DNA of 64,000 bases from Phoenix dactylifera (lineage: Eukaryota > Streptophyta > Magnoliopsida > Arecales > Arecaceae), in NCBI RefSeq assembly GCF_009389715.1, contig NC_052399.1, forward strand, positions 15,751,646 through 15,815,645. The letters run 5' to 3'. Shown one piece after another: positions 34,370 to 47,016 of this stretch (position 1 is the first letter of the stretch; each line of letters opens with the position of its first letter). Position numbers and translations under genes: made by a program. A model generated the notes under the pieces. It ran no database searches. It saw nothing but the letters and a program-made list of their open reading frames with translations, and had not been told where the DNA came from.

Positions 34370-35075
34370 TAGTCTAATATAACAATCTAGGACCTCCCTC
34401 AAAAAGACTAGCCGAAAAGTATTATTTAGATTTCTTGATCATGTATAAGTATCCAAGATCTACCCAGTGAATAACCGATATGAGATTAAATATACACCTG
34501 CACGAGTCCTTATACACTCTCCGTGTTTAAGGCCGACGTCCTCATCAGGCGAAGGATTCAAATCTAATCACAAGGGTCATGATTGGCTCGTGGTTAGCCT
34601 CAATGAATCCGTGATGCACGGCCTCTAGTATACATAGGTTATGGATCGGCTCCGCTCTAAGACCTCACACAAAAAGGCTAGTCGGAAGGTATTATTTGGG
34701 TTTCTTGATTATGTATAAGCATCCAGATCTATCCAACAAATAACCAATGTCTGCACGGGTCCTCACATACTCTCCCCATTTAAGCTCCGATATTTTCATC
34801 AGGCTAAGGGTTCAAATCCATTCAAATCTAATCACAAGCACTGCAATCAGCCCATGTTCAGCCCCAATGGATCCGTGCTGCAGTATACCCTAGTCCATAT
34901 AGGTTATAAGCTGAGTTCGTTTTGATACCATTTGTAACAACTCAGGACCTTATCCAAAATAGTTAGCGAAAAGATATTTTTTGAATTTCTTAGTCTTGTA
35001 TAAGCATCCAAAATCTCCTCAGCAAATAACCAATGTGAAACTAAGCACACACCTGTATAAATCCTCCTATCTACC
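34370..35075. repeat. Threefold repeat, units of about 270-285 bp
   Basis: The block GACCT..A(A)AAA.(G/A)(A/G)(C/T)TAG..GAAA.G.TATT recurs at 34391, 34661 and 34946. Each copy is followed by TTTCTTGAT(T/C)..TGTATAAG.ATCCA.GATCT and then AATAACC.AT. Copies 1 and 2 also share ..TCATCAGGC.AAGG.TTCAAATC. Copy 3 is preceded by GATACCATTTGTAACAACTCAG, a phrase typical of a dispersed plant repeat family. It may be a tandem array of a small non-autonomous retroelement or LTR; I cannot tell which. Confidence 0.7.
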
Positions 35076-35953
35076 ATCTCTTCTTCATTCTTGTAGTTTA
35101 CCATCTCTACTTCGTCCACCAAATGGAAATCAAGGCCAGGCAGGTTGAGGGCTGCCATGTCAAAAAGCAGCACCATGCCAACGTTCATCATTTGAGATCT
35201 CGGTCTTGATCAAGTTGAAAACATGGAATTTCTCACCAAAGCCAAGCTAGTTCAGGCCAACAAGGTACTTTTGATGCTTGGCCAACGGAAACAACATTGA
35301 ACACCAAAACGCATATTGTACATGTCCACAGTATCAACTGACTTAAGTTCTTCAAGAATTTACTCATTCTTAATATTGTCTAATTATATAACCATAGTTA
35401 TTAACAAAAAAAAAAAGGAAAAGGGAAAAAGTGAAATCCAGAAACCAGACAAAGGAATCCCTGCTTTCCTACTATATAAGCCCATTGAGCTCTTAGAAGA
35501 ATTTGTTCAGACTAATGAACATTTGAAAAGAACAAAAATACTGGAATTACAGATGACAAAAACGACATCAAAATAAAAAAGAGATTTTCGCTTTCCAGAA
35601 ATGAGTAAATGAAAATAAGGCAATCTTCAACAATTCAAGTACCTCTATCATGCATATCCGGTAGAAAAGTCCGCCACCCAAGAAGCATGGTCCGTTTCAG
35701 TAAACCACAGAGCACCTTTTTATAAACAAATGAATCACACTCTACCATAAATAAATCGATCATTCTTCAATTTCCTTTATAAGTAAACAATGATATGTTT
35801 ATGGAAGGTTCATAATTGACTAACTAATGCTAGATAAAAACCTGATAAGCCTACTGCAAAATCTCAATTCCAATACAAACACATTGAGCCAAGACGCATA
35901 ACTCAAGCCTACCACAGATACTCACAACATCAGATGCTCAGCAGCATGTTGAA
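35076..35953. other. Spacer and 3' untranslated region of the HSP40 gene
   Basis: AT-rich. The part next to 35953 is expected to hold the 3' UTR of the minus-strand HSP40 gene. Nothing else is recognised. Confidence 0.45.
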
Positions 35954-38900
35954 CTACGGAGCTAATAGCCTTTTGATTCCAGCTTTCTGCTCAGAAGTCA
36001 ACCTTGTTGGAAACTTGATATTGAATTTGATTCGAAGGTTTCCTCTCTTGGAAGGATCCTTTGGTAGCGGCATCCCTTCTCGAGGAACAACCTCCTCATA
36101 GGCAGGATGAATTATGGAGTTAATTGGTATTGTAAGGCTCCGACCATCAAGTGTAGTCAAACGTACAGTGTAACCAGTAAGAGCTTCAACCAAAGAGATT
36201 TTCTGCGTCATTACAAGATCATTTCCTTCCCGCATGAATACGTCATGGGGCTTCTCATCAATGACAAAGACTATGTCTGCAGGAATTATGTCGGGTGCTT
36301 CATTTCCCTTCTCTGGGAAAGTAATTTTTGTTCCTTTTTTCCAACCAGGCTTTATATCAATTGTCAAAATTTCCTCCACTGGCATTGTCTTCCTATAACA
36401 CGATCAAAGTAGTAACAGTTAAGGGATAAAGATATAAAAACAAGAACAAAAGTAGAACAAAGGGAAAACTTGGTCAAATTATCTCTTAATAATTACAGTA
36501 TACAGTTAATATGAACATTATTTTTATTAGAACAAATGCATAATCTACTAATCTACCTGAAATTCCAAACAGGGAAGTTGGCAAGCTCAAAACACATCAA
36601 AGTTTCATTGAATAAGGGAACAAATAACCAAATGTTAATAAAGAAAAAAAATACTAATAAAGACCAGAACAATAATCAGCTAAATCAATCGCAGCCTTCT
36701 ACACAAAACCGCCAACAGAACACTTGGTTAAAATTTAGGTCCCTTCTCTAAATTCTCTGCAATTTGGAAAAGAGTAGGCCTGTATATATATGTGACCAAT
36801 TTGTGCTGCTCTTTTCTCATTTCTTCAATTTACAAAAGGCTTTTTTTTTCAAGTTTGGACATGACTTGCTCCATAGTTTTGGGTATTGCGATATTCTGGT
36901 CAAATAAAAGCTAAATTAGTAAATTCTTTTAAATAGGGTGGGCTATCCTGCAGCTTAAATCTCAGATACTATGATTATCAAATGTAACATTGTAATCAAA
37001 TATAAAACGAATTATGTGAAAAATGATTATACTTTTCTAATAAGACTTGTTTTCCATTCTCTCCTTGCAGAACCACAACGAGATGTCTATCATATTTGAT
37101 AGACCTCAAGATAGCGTCTGCTACATTTTTCTTGTTTTGCTTTATTTTCTTTTTGAATTTTCCCTGATGTTTTAATATCTTTTTTTTTTGTTAACATCTT
37201 GTTGAAATAACATAATCCAGTGCTGAAAACGTATGTACTAGAAAAACCAGAACTCATCTCCCCCAGCCAAAACCGAGTCTTTGGACCTTATTATGTACTT
37301 AATCCCAGCTCTTCTGAACAAAATCCAAAGAAAAAGTAGAATAAAGAAAAAAAATAATGATTATGGTGACACACATTTAGAGATGCATATGCTTTTCAAT
37401 GCTGTTGGTGCATGCATATGAACTCGAGCACCCCCATCCCCTTTGGTGGAACCACCTTTCAGAATCCCTGTTAGCAATTTGGGGAAACAACATATATCGA
37501 CTTGTCTACCATCTAGATTGGCTTCTTATTTGGGGGTATTTTTACTAACGGATACGCATGAGACCAATTGATAAAAAGAGAGACGAAACAAAGAGGGATA
37601 AACAAGAAAATTTTGCCACCATAAAATCAGAAAAATATAGAGACTATCTTTCAACAGTAACGTATTCCCTAATACATCAGAAGCTGAGCAGGCAGATTTT
37701 AATTAGCGGAACAAAAGTTTGCTGTTGGTAAAACAATTTGAACTCCCCCAAAGATGATGTTCTAGTGCATGCAGCAAAATGATAAAGAGGCTCTTCAACA
37801 TAAAGCTTGTTTAGAAATAAGATCAGATTAATTGCACTCTGTCAAAGCATATTGATGACGATGCAATGGAGGAACAAAAGGACACAGACTGGATCAACTA
37901 TGGTCACTCTATTGTATGTGCATGCATGTGCACACATAAGCTTTTCCTTGTTTATGTAGAAATAAAACGTTGATGAATTCTCATTTTGCATGCAGTCTGC
38001 ATCTTCAAGGTAATGACAACCCAAGAAAAGTTCAAATTGAGCAAAAACAATATCTCCAATGACAATAATCAAAAAAATAAAAAAATGAAGTGGAAACCCA
38101 GCAAGATGACTTGAGAATGAGATCTGAAAAATGCTACTGTAATCTACCAAAGACTTGCTACAGACATTAACATGCACTTGTCTATATTTGTTATTTTTCT
38201 GAATTAAAAAGCATCACACTTCTTCCCACAGTGCACACAATCATAATGTCTTAAAGGAGTTTAGCATTGAGACTAAACAAGAGAATGTATTCAATTAATC
38301 AGGAAATCACAGGAGAAATGTTGAGGATTTAGAGAGAGAGGAGGAGGGCGGGGGAATGAACTCATTAGGGGAGAAGGAAAAGGAAAGAGGGGGGGGGGGG
38401 GGGGGGGGGGTATGTTTACAGATGCACAATTCAAAACTAAAAGTCATATAAAAAATATATACAAATGTTTATGAAATTAATGAGGAAACTTTTATCACAG
38501 ACGAACTTATGCGAAAGAAATATAAACTCCCAGAAAATTTAAAATTTAGAATTGCCAATGGTTCACAAAATTATGTATCAATCAAGAAAAGGGCTTGTTG
38601 CTCCAACAACCACTAAGATAACTAAAAGTTACTTAATAGTAAGTTCCAGGTAAAGAACATACCATAGAGTATATGTTATGTGCTAAAGCCCATAAGATAA
38701 AGATCTACTGTGTTCGTGGAAGATCACTACATGAGATGTATGAGATTGTTTCGACCAATACATGCCTGAATCCTGATTGCCTCATACAATATCATGCAAT
38801 ATTACTTAGCATGAAATTTTCTTTCAGTTTAGTAGTACCGAGTTCACTATGGGTTGATTGTTCTCATGCTTGAATTTCTTATCCTTTTGATATCCTTAAA

Positions 38901-39776
38901 CAGGTGGAAAAGGCTAGGATGTAAAGGAGGAAGAAGTTGGCAAGATCAAGGTGGATACAATAATGAGATATTCCAGGTATGATTCAGCTTATAATAAGAT
39001 CCTTGTACCCCTAAATCTTTGGGATTTACAAGATTGGACCTCTCCCCCATCCCATCCACACCTCTCGCTCGCCTCTCTACTTCTCTCAGACCTTTACAGC
39101 AGTACGGAGACATCAGAAAGATAAAGAATCCAGGTATTGGAAATATGCCCTTCTTCTTAACTACACTGATCCTGTCCTACCCTACATAAAGCCCTATACT
39201 CTTTTGCACTATAAGTCATACCTACTGAGTCAAATCTACTGAATTTGAAATGAAGGAAACATCAAAACTAGGTTCAGATTATGAATCACATAATTAAGGC
39301 TCCTAAAGCTTCTGTTGTTTTTTGACCAACTCAATTCAACTCAACAAATCCTTAATCCCACACTAGTTAGGCTCGGCCGCAAGAATCCTTTTTCTCCATT
39401 CTGCTTAGTTTAGAATCATACTTTTCGAAAGATGTTGAGATTTTAAATTCTTTTTTTTTACTACTTCATCCATGTGATTTTCAGTCTACCTCTATCCCTC
39501 TTTCCTTCTATATGTATCAAAGCACTCCTCCATACTGGTACATTCCTCGTAGTTGTACATGTCCAAATCATTTTAAATAATAGTTCTGTTTTCATCTATA
39601 TCACCACAAATATTTAAATAATTATCAACTCAACATCTTCCAGAGCTGATGAATCAAAAACAAAAAATGAGCATGTCACCACAAATACTTAAGTAAAAAT
39701 CAGTCAGTGAGAGCAACAGGTAGCCCACAATTATTCTTAGAAATTTACGATATCTATCGATCTATCTATCTATCTA

Positions 39777-39852
<76 letters not shown>

Positions 39853-42800
39853 GACACACAGAGAGAGAGAGAGAGACTCAACCTAATCCTGTCCAAATGG
39901 AGATGATGTTTCAAAAAGATGGCTACCTAAGTCATGAAGTGGTTTGGCTTAGCCTGAAAGTTCACCCAAGCAATTGCCTCAGACATGAAGGGCCTTCTGC
40001 AAGCAGTATAAACACTCCACTAGCCTGGAAACCCCCTTAAGCAAGCACTTTAGCAATCCCAAGAGCCACATTAAGTTCCCTCCTCTTACTGTCTCCAATT
40101 ACTGTTCAGTTCCTAATTTTCCTCCTGCAGCTCTTCACTCGGCCTAGACAAGGTACTAGGATGAGCGCCTATAACCTATTTCATGACAAAAATTGCTAGA
40201 AGGTGATGCTACCATACATGCCAAATAATAGAAGCTTTAGCATAGTTTCAAAGTTCAGCTCTTAGATAGTTTGCTACTAAAAACCTGCTTTGAAATTACA
40301 ATAGGAGATGAGGAACATGACTTCAATTTGGCAGGTAAACTTTTCATCTACTCAAAAGATAAGATGTTACAATATGTCTTGAAGATCACTGAGTAGCAGT
40401 TGGGGTTAAGGCTATGAATATTGTATCCTTTAGAGCATTAGCGCACAAAGGATTCAAGGGGGAAAAAGTGGGCCAAGTGTAACAACATTATTGAGTACAA
40501 CTATGATAAGCAAAGAAAAACATGTACAGGATATTACACTTGCCAATTAGTTAGGATAAGGCTTGATGGTTATCATGATCATCACCAATATGAGCAATTA
40601 ATATAAGCCCATATTTTGGGTGAAGCCATTAGAGTAAACTTGCTAAGACACATTATTCTAAAAATAAATCAAAAAAATATTAGAGCACCTTGTTTTCATT
40701 CATGTACAATCACCAAATAACATATCTAGGTCCTGCAAGCAAAGAACATGTGCTACAAGCATATTCTCCTACTTTTTATTTTTCTATTGGCGCTATATAA
40801 GGCAAAATGGGCCATGTTACAGTTCAGGTCATGTGAAGGAGTAGATTCAAGAGCTAAATGAAAGAAGTTGCACTCTGATCTTTTAATGCAATAGTGCCTG
40901 GGAAGCACCAAGCTAAGTAACAATAGATGCAATAATTATTGGTATAAGTTTTAAATCAGATTCTTGATTGAAGAGTAGGTTCTGAGAATCAAGAATAGGT
41001 TAAAAGGTTGCAAAAATGCATGTGAGAGTAAATCTGATAATGCACAGAGCACTTTGCCTTGATGACTATGATAGCTATGGCATAGAATGCATAGCTAGAT
41101 ACAAGATCAAGTAACCTGGCTTATGTGAATTCTCCTTGATTCTTAAAACATCATCATTACATACTGAGTACGCCTATGTTTGATATCTTGTCATTTAACT
41201 TTTTTTATACACTTTTTTTTCTTAAATATCACCTAAAGGAAAAGCATGCCAATTCCCAAGTGACATTAGGGCATGAGGTAGTCATTAGTGATGCTGAAAA
41301 TCGCCATTAAAATGCCTCATAACCTGATTACCAATTAATACTATCATCAATTAATACAATTAGTTATGCTCGACGCTTTTGTAAGCTAAAATCCACAATA
41401 CAACACATATCTTGCTCACGGACACCAATTTCCAAGTGCATTCTTAATAACTATAAAAAGTTTTTATCCAAGATATACTTCACTATTCCTGTTGATGCGA
41501 TAAATATCATGCTTTCACATGAGATTCCAAACTTCCAGTACAAGATTAGTGATTATTAGAGATGCCACATGAAGCATATCCCCCTAGAAATCACAACTAA
41601 AGGAGCCTATACACTGTCTTTTATCATATAAATACCACTCCTGAGGCAACATAAGTTCAAAACCTTCACACATAAAGTACATACAACTTTAGGAGCAATT
41701 TACAAAAGTAATACTCAAACCAAGATATATTTCCTACATTCTTATCCAAGGGTGATTCTTCTCAATGAAAAGAATTTTCAAAATTCTCTTCTCAGTACTT
41801 TAGTTGATGCAAAATTTGACCTTTAAATTCCTTCTCTAACCCTATTGCTTGTGTCACATGTCCTCAACAAGACTCTCTAGCCAATAATGCATAAGGCTGA
41901 ACCATCTCAAATGGTTCTATAGCAATCTCTAATAGTAATACTTTAGGCTTTTGCTTGCATGTACTCAGTTCCAACTCTATCTTCTAGTGCAGCATCCTCA
42001 TTTCCGCTATGATATGCCATACATGCAGCCATCATTGGGATCCACATAACAAAACCAATCTTACAATTTATCGAGAAGTTCCACACTTGGTATTCAACAA
42101 TGATTGATACTCCATAACATGCATCTCCTCACATGCTGGAAACAAAAAATAATGATGTGGGCCTTCAATATGACCAATAAAGGATGACTTTGTGTGACCA
42201 GCCAAATTGCTACTCGGTCTTTTTCCTCATTGTTGGTTCATTCATCTCAAGAGCCAAGCCTACTTTGAGAATGGGAGCCAAGGTGATGAAAATGATCCAT
42301 CAATGGGACTTTTTCTTCTTATCCTGACTGCATTCTTAGAAGAATTCCTATACAAACTTCCTTCCAAGTACCAATTATGCCAAATTTATGTTTTGAAGCA
42401 TCCTCCAAAAGACCAATCTACCATTCACCAACACATCAAAAACAAATAACACAATGCACGCTCGTACCTAATCAACATCTATAACAAGCAGAGAGGCTAA
42501 AGGCTTGATGCTGAATGCCAAACTACCGCCATCTCTAGTGTTTATATTATAACTTCAACATTACATGTTCCCCTTGTAATGTGAGTAGTTGAGAAAAGCC
42601 TATGAATATTACGAAAACTCTAAAAATGCATACCTTATTGGGTATATACATCCCTTTATTTTTAATTTATCAAGTGATGTACTACAAAAAGATATATATC
42701 AAGAGAAGTAGATATGCTTTAGAGGGACATATTTACCAATTTGCAAATTCTCTTGACAAAGAAAACTAACGCAAGGCCCAAACTTCTCATCAGCTAGTGC

Positions 42801-44512
42801 GATCACAATCATCCTTGAATACTTGTTCCTCTTCAATTGATCATGTTCATAACACCTACCTGCCTGCCTGATGAAGGTGCTAGTAAGTGCAATCAGCATC
42901 TCTTCTACCTCCACAAACATTCATTCTGTACTCAAAATGCATCATATCCAAATCGAAAACAATCCCTAGTAGATCCTCCTTCCAATATCTTTATCAGAAT
43001 CCTATGCATGGAAACACCCTCAATGGTCAACCTTGGAGAGCAAACATTTAATTACCTGAAAACATGGTTACCACTTTTTTTTTCCCTTGTTACACATTCA
43101 TGGAGTTAGGCCTAAAACTCTAGGAGCGTCAAAGAATAACAAACTAAATGAGCTTCAAAGAGTCTGCATTTAACCCATTCAATAATAGAGCCAAGACATA
43201 AAGCAGAGTAATGAATATATAGCACCTATTTTAAAACATGGCCTATACAAAGAAATGCAGCATGTAGCATATATCATATGGATGTCACAAAACAGCAATA
43301 AAACTTCCAAAATCCATTCCTGAAAATACCACAAATATTGGCATCTGAAAAATTGTACATCAAATATATCCCTTTTGCAAACAAGGGGATGATATCAGAC
43401 AAACGGTGAGTAATAACACATGGCAGATAGGCCTAGTAAGAATAACAGGGAATGACAAACGGTGAGTAGTCAAATTCAAGCATGGAAAAATAATAATAAT
43501 AGTAGTAGTAGCAAAAGTAGTAGCAGTAGCTTAAATATTTTCTAAGAATTCATTCTTCCTGACACTTACAAGGACTTGCTTGACTTTCTAAAAAGCCGCT
43601 GCATTGTCAGAATATCCTATTCATGATAAGCATCATCATCATCAACAACAACAATAAGCTGATTAGTGTTGAGCTACAGTCGCGATTTCTCGAATAAGAT
43701 GTAGCACATATGAGGCATATTCCAAGCCTATTATACACTACTTTAATCGACGGAAAAAAGAAACAGAAAGAAAAAAAGAAAAGGGAACCAAAAGCAAACT
43801 TTTGCTATCGAATAGAGTTTTTTCCCCGACAAGAAATTAGAGACTCACCCGCTAGCATCAGCAATCTCCCTGGAGATCTTCATCTTCTTGGTAGTCCCCT
43901 TATACAAATCCTCGAGACTGCACGGCAGCTGGTTCTCGATAGGTGCCGCCTTCTGCAGCCGGTGGGAGTGCATCGCGGACCCCTCCCCGCCGAAGGCCGA
44001 TCCGAAGAAGTCATCTCCGAACATCCCACCGCCGAACCTCGATCCGCCCCTCATCCCACTGCCACCGCCCATGCCCCCAAAGGGTCTGGAGAACCCAAAG
44101 AACTCGGCGAATATATCGTCCGCATTCCTGGGATTGAACCGGAACACGTCGGGCCCGTCCCCGCCGGAGAAGAAGGAAGTGTCGCCGGCTCCCGGCGGCG
44201 GGACCTGCCCCTTGAGCCCCTCCTCGCCGTACTGGTCGTAGATCGCCCGCTTCTGCGGATCGCTCAGGACCTAAAAAACAGGGACGACAACGAATCAGAA
44301 TCCGATCTTTGCGATTTGAGATTTTGTTCTGGGACGGAGATTGGTACCTCGTAAGCTTCGGAGATCTGTTTGAACTTGGCTTCGGCTTCCATCTTGTTGT
44401 TCGGGTTCTTGTCGGGGTGCCATTTCATGGCGAGCTTGCGATAGGCCTTCTTGAGGTCATCGTCCTTGGCGTTCTTGTCCACCTGGAGAATCCTGTAGTA
44501 ATCCACGCCCAT
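35954..44512 (-). CDS. DnaJ/HSP40 co-chaperone, type II (DnaJB-like), 3 exons
   Basis: Stimulates Hsp70 ATPase and hands over unfolded clients, probably in the cytosol because no targeting signal is visible. Exons on the minus strand are 44512-44348, 44270-43849 and 36392-35954, totalling 1026 bp or 341 residues, the usual length. Splice sites are GT..AG and phases match (exon 2 ends in the codon completed by the first base of exon 3, giving SGKTMPVEE). Residues 1-65 form the J domain with the HPD triad at 32-34. About 75-150 is a Gly/Phe-rich linker ([19 protein letters not shown]). From about 165 to the end are the two DnaJ C-terminal beta domains ([44 protein letters not shown]). There is no CXXCXGXG zinc finger, which makes it type II rather than DnaJA. 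The second intron is 7.5 kb. Confidence 0.95.
38389..38410 (+). repeat. 22-nt G homopolymer
   Basis: Unbroken G run within the large HSP40 intron. Confidence 0.95.
39778..39849. repeat. (TA)n microsatellite followed by (GA)n
   Basis: A TATC run leads into about 35 TA units, then GACAGACACACAGAGAGAGA. Confidence 0.95.
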
Positions 44513-46701
44513 ATCGTCCCAATTCCTCTGCTTTCCTTTCTTCTTTCCTGTTATTAGCCTCCTCCTCTTCTTGTTCTTCCTGGTGTTGTGTGTAAGTGGT
44601 AGCAGCGAACGGCGGTGGTTCCTTCTTGGTTTCTTGATTCTTCTTTCTTTCTCACTTGCATACGACGGCGGGAGTGGGGGAAACGTCTGGAAGAGAGGTC
44701 AGGTGAGAAGGCTGTGGAAGGTTCGAGAGGCCTGACTTGGTTTGGGTTAGCTGGAGGAGGCGTGGTCCGAGTTGGCGAGGCACGTTCCGATTCCTGGGTC
44801 GGTTTGGGATGACTAGGCGCGTTCGCCATGTCTCAAAACCTGGCAAACGTGCCATCGTGGCCGATGGACGACACCAGGGGAGGTGGACATGAACTAAGAT
44901 CGAACAAGAGTTATAGATACTATTATCTTAGTGACTTTCTAAGCCTATTTAAACTAGCCTATAATCATACAATAATTGCATCTGAATATCGATCGAGAGC
45001 ATTGGGCACCACTTTGGATGCCACGTAATGAGCATCAATACGGCATCCCGCTCCCCCCCCCCCAAAAAAAAAGAAGAAAAAAAAGAAAAAAGAGATGGCT
45101 GCAAGGATCCGGCCCATCCGGGACCGCTAGGGTATATTGAGGTCAAAGGAGGGGCCAAGCCCACGAAGGTTAGGGTAGAGGGATAAGCCCACGAAGGTCA
45201 CACTTGAGGGAAGCTGAGTTTGTATGCTAAACCATAGTCAATCGTCTAGTTTCTTTCACACACAAAAAAAAAAAAAATCGTACCTTCGACTTGAAGCATA
45301 GATTAGAACATATCGTGGATCTTTCACCACCTCAAGCACCGTCTCTTCACAACTATTTTAATGCTCCATCCTCGCCCACTTCATATATCTTCTAAAATCC
45401 ACATCGAGCACTATCAGCTTCAAATTTCAATAACCATTTCTATCCTTCAGCTCAGGGCTGTATCTAAATTTTTTCACATAAGAGATACTAAGCAAGAGAG
45501 CTTTTCAAGATGCCACCAAAATGAAGAATCAAGTAGGAGATGAATGAGTTTTTCTCACTATCATGGAGTCCTAGGTACCATTTTGATAATGCTAATTTAT
45601 GCTTTTATCTTCGAGATAAAATAAAATTAAGGAAATTGCATTTATTTTCTTGTTGGTGGCTGTATTGTCTCATATTTTCACTGTTGTCCATGCTCGTGCG
45701 CTTGTTTTTGCACGAGTTAACAGGCAACTACATCAATTAGCTTATATCTTTTATTATTATTTTAAAAAAATTCTACTAACTAGCTTATATCTTTTTTGTT
45801 ATTATTAAAGTTTATATACAATCAATAACTTACCTAAACTTTTGGAAATAACCTAACAAATTTTCTCTTTTCTCCGGGAGCCAAGCCCTTTGCCCTAGCC
45901 GAACTCCAAATCTTGTTACCTATGTTATAGCAAAAGCAAATAAGTTTTCCTTGTAGTTGCTTCAACCTAGTGGCTGAGAAAGACACTTCAGATTGGCCCC
46001 TAGGCGCCCTCGCCAAAGACCAAAAGTACAATTAACAACAAATCGGCAATCGGCAATCTCTCTAAAATCAAGGAAGTTAGATGTGAAAGGGAATAAACCA
46101 ACAGTACATGAAGGATTTGGTTATTGTTCAGCGCATGCAATCCGGTCCAAAGAGAGCGAGCCAAGCACAGGATCATCGAGATGGTTCGTTGAGTGTCTAA
46201 TTCACACACACTCACACACACACACAAAAAATCATAATGCTCCTATCGCGCCCCAAATTTATCATCCAAGTCAGCCATATGAATCGCACACTTTCTAAGA
46301 CAGAACCCTAAAAAATATATTCCTCAATATCATAACAACCTCATTTCAGTATTCCGATACGATCGGGAGGCTGGAGTCTTCCTCTCCATCTCCCCCATGA
46401 ACGGTCAACGATCGCGATCCACAGGCAGATAGACCGAGCCTCTTCAGGCCGGCCCATTAGCCCAGCGAACCGGGCCACTACAGTTACCTCCTGTCGTAGA
46501 CTTTACATCCAGTAGGGAAGAAATCATCCCGCAGTTATTGCATCATAAGATCTCAAATCGACCAATTATCACAAATCGCAAGACCTAAATCAATGAAAGC
46601 ATCTCCAATCCTCTCTATAATCAAAAAACAAAAGATTATAACAATGATATAGAAAAAAAACAATGAAGAACACCTGTAGAATCGATCACAAACAGGAGAA
46701 A
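44513..46701. other. HSP40 promoter side and spacer
   Basis: The 300 bp right of 44512 is the likely promoter and leader of the minus-strand HSP40 gene. The remainder has short A and C runs (C run at about 45053-45063), an AC microsatellite (about 46204-46226) and no other recognised gene. The part from about 46360 to 46701 probably holds the 3' UTR of the small minus-strand gene at 46702-47016. Confidence 0.4.
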
Positions 46702-47016
46702 TCAGCAAGGAATCTGATCGACGAACCATCTGATGACTTTGACCGGCAGCTTTATCAGATCCACGGCCAGATTGCCAACCCTGCAAAGCACGCGCAACTC
46801 AAGATCGTCCTGCAATCCAATAACCAAGGGAACAAAATATCCCCCTCATATAAACCACTGATCCACTCTGATCCACAAATCCACGCTTGTAAGAGACAAA
46901 GGATGAGGAGCAAATCACTACTAACCCAATGGTCCAGACGACGGCGCCCACAAGAGACAAAGGCCAAGGCCAGCACAGCGACGGGAAACCCTATCAAGAA
47001 CCCTGCAATCCCCCAT
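46702..47016 (-). pseudogene. Possible small membrane-protein gene, two exons, frame broken at the start
   Basis: On the minus strand, exon A (47016-46926) and exon B (46809-46702) are separated by a 116-bp GTTAGT..TTGCAG intron and are both open in matching phase. Exon A encodes a hydrophobic segment (GFLIGFPVAVLALAFVSC) followed by GRRRLDHW. Exon B encodes DDLELRVLC, then NLAVDLIKLPVKVIRWFVDQ and a stop. Together this is about 65 residues with one likely membrane helix and an amphipathic C-terminal half. The only ATG sits next to five G's (ATGGGGGATT) and is one base out of frame with this reading. It is either a real frameshift or a sequence error in the G run. I do not recognise the family. 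A non-coding transcript is the alternative. Confidence 0.4.

Larger units (their letters stand above)
36393..43848 (-). other. Large intron of the HSP40 gene
   Basis: 7456 bp between exons 2 and 3. It holds a 22-nt G run (38389-38410), a (TA)n run of about 70 bp (39778-39849) followed by (GA)n, and AT-rich DNA. Open frames inside (for example at 37842-38177, 42207-42449 and 42837-43109) have no recognisable domain and I do not call them genes. Confidence 0.7.

Noticed and set aside
37842..43109. Several open frames inside the large HSP40 intron that could be a nested gene
   Set aside because: They are AT-rich and short, lack domains, and show no consistent splice structure. Intronic chance frames explain them.
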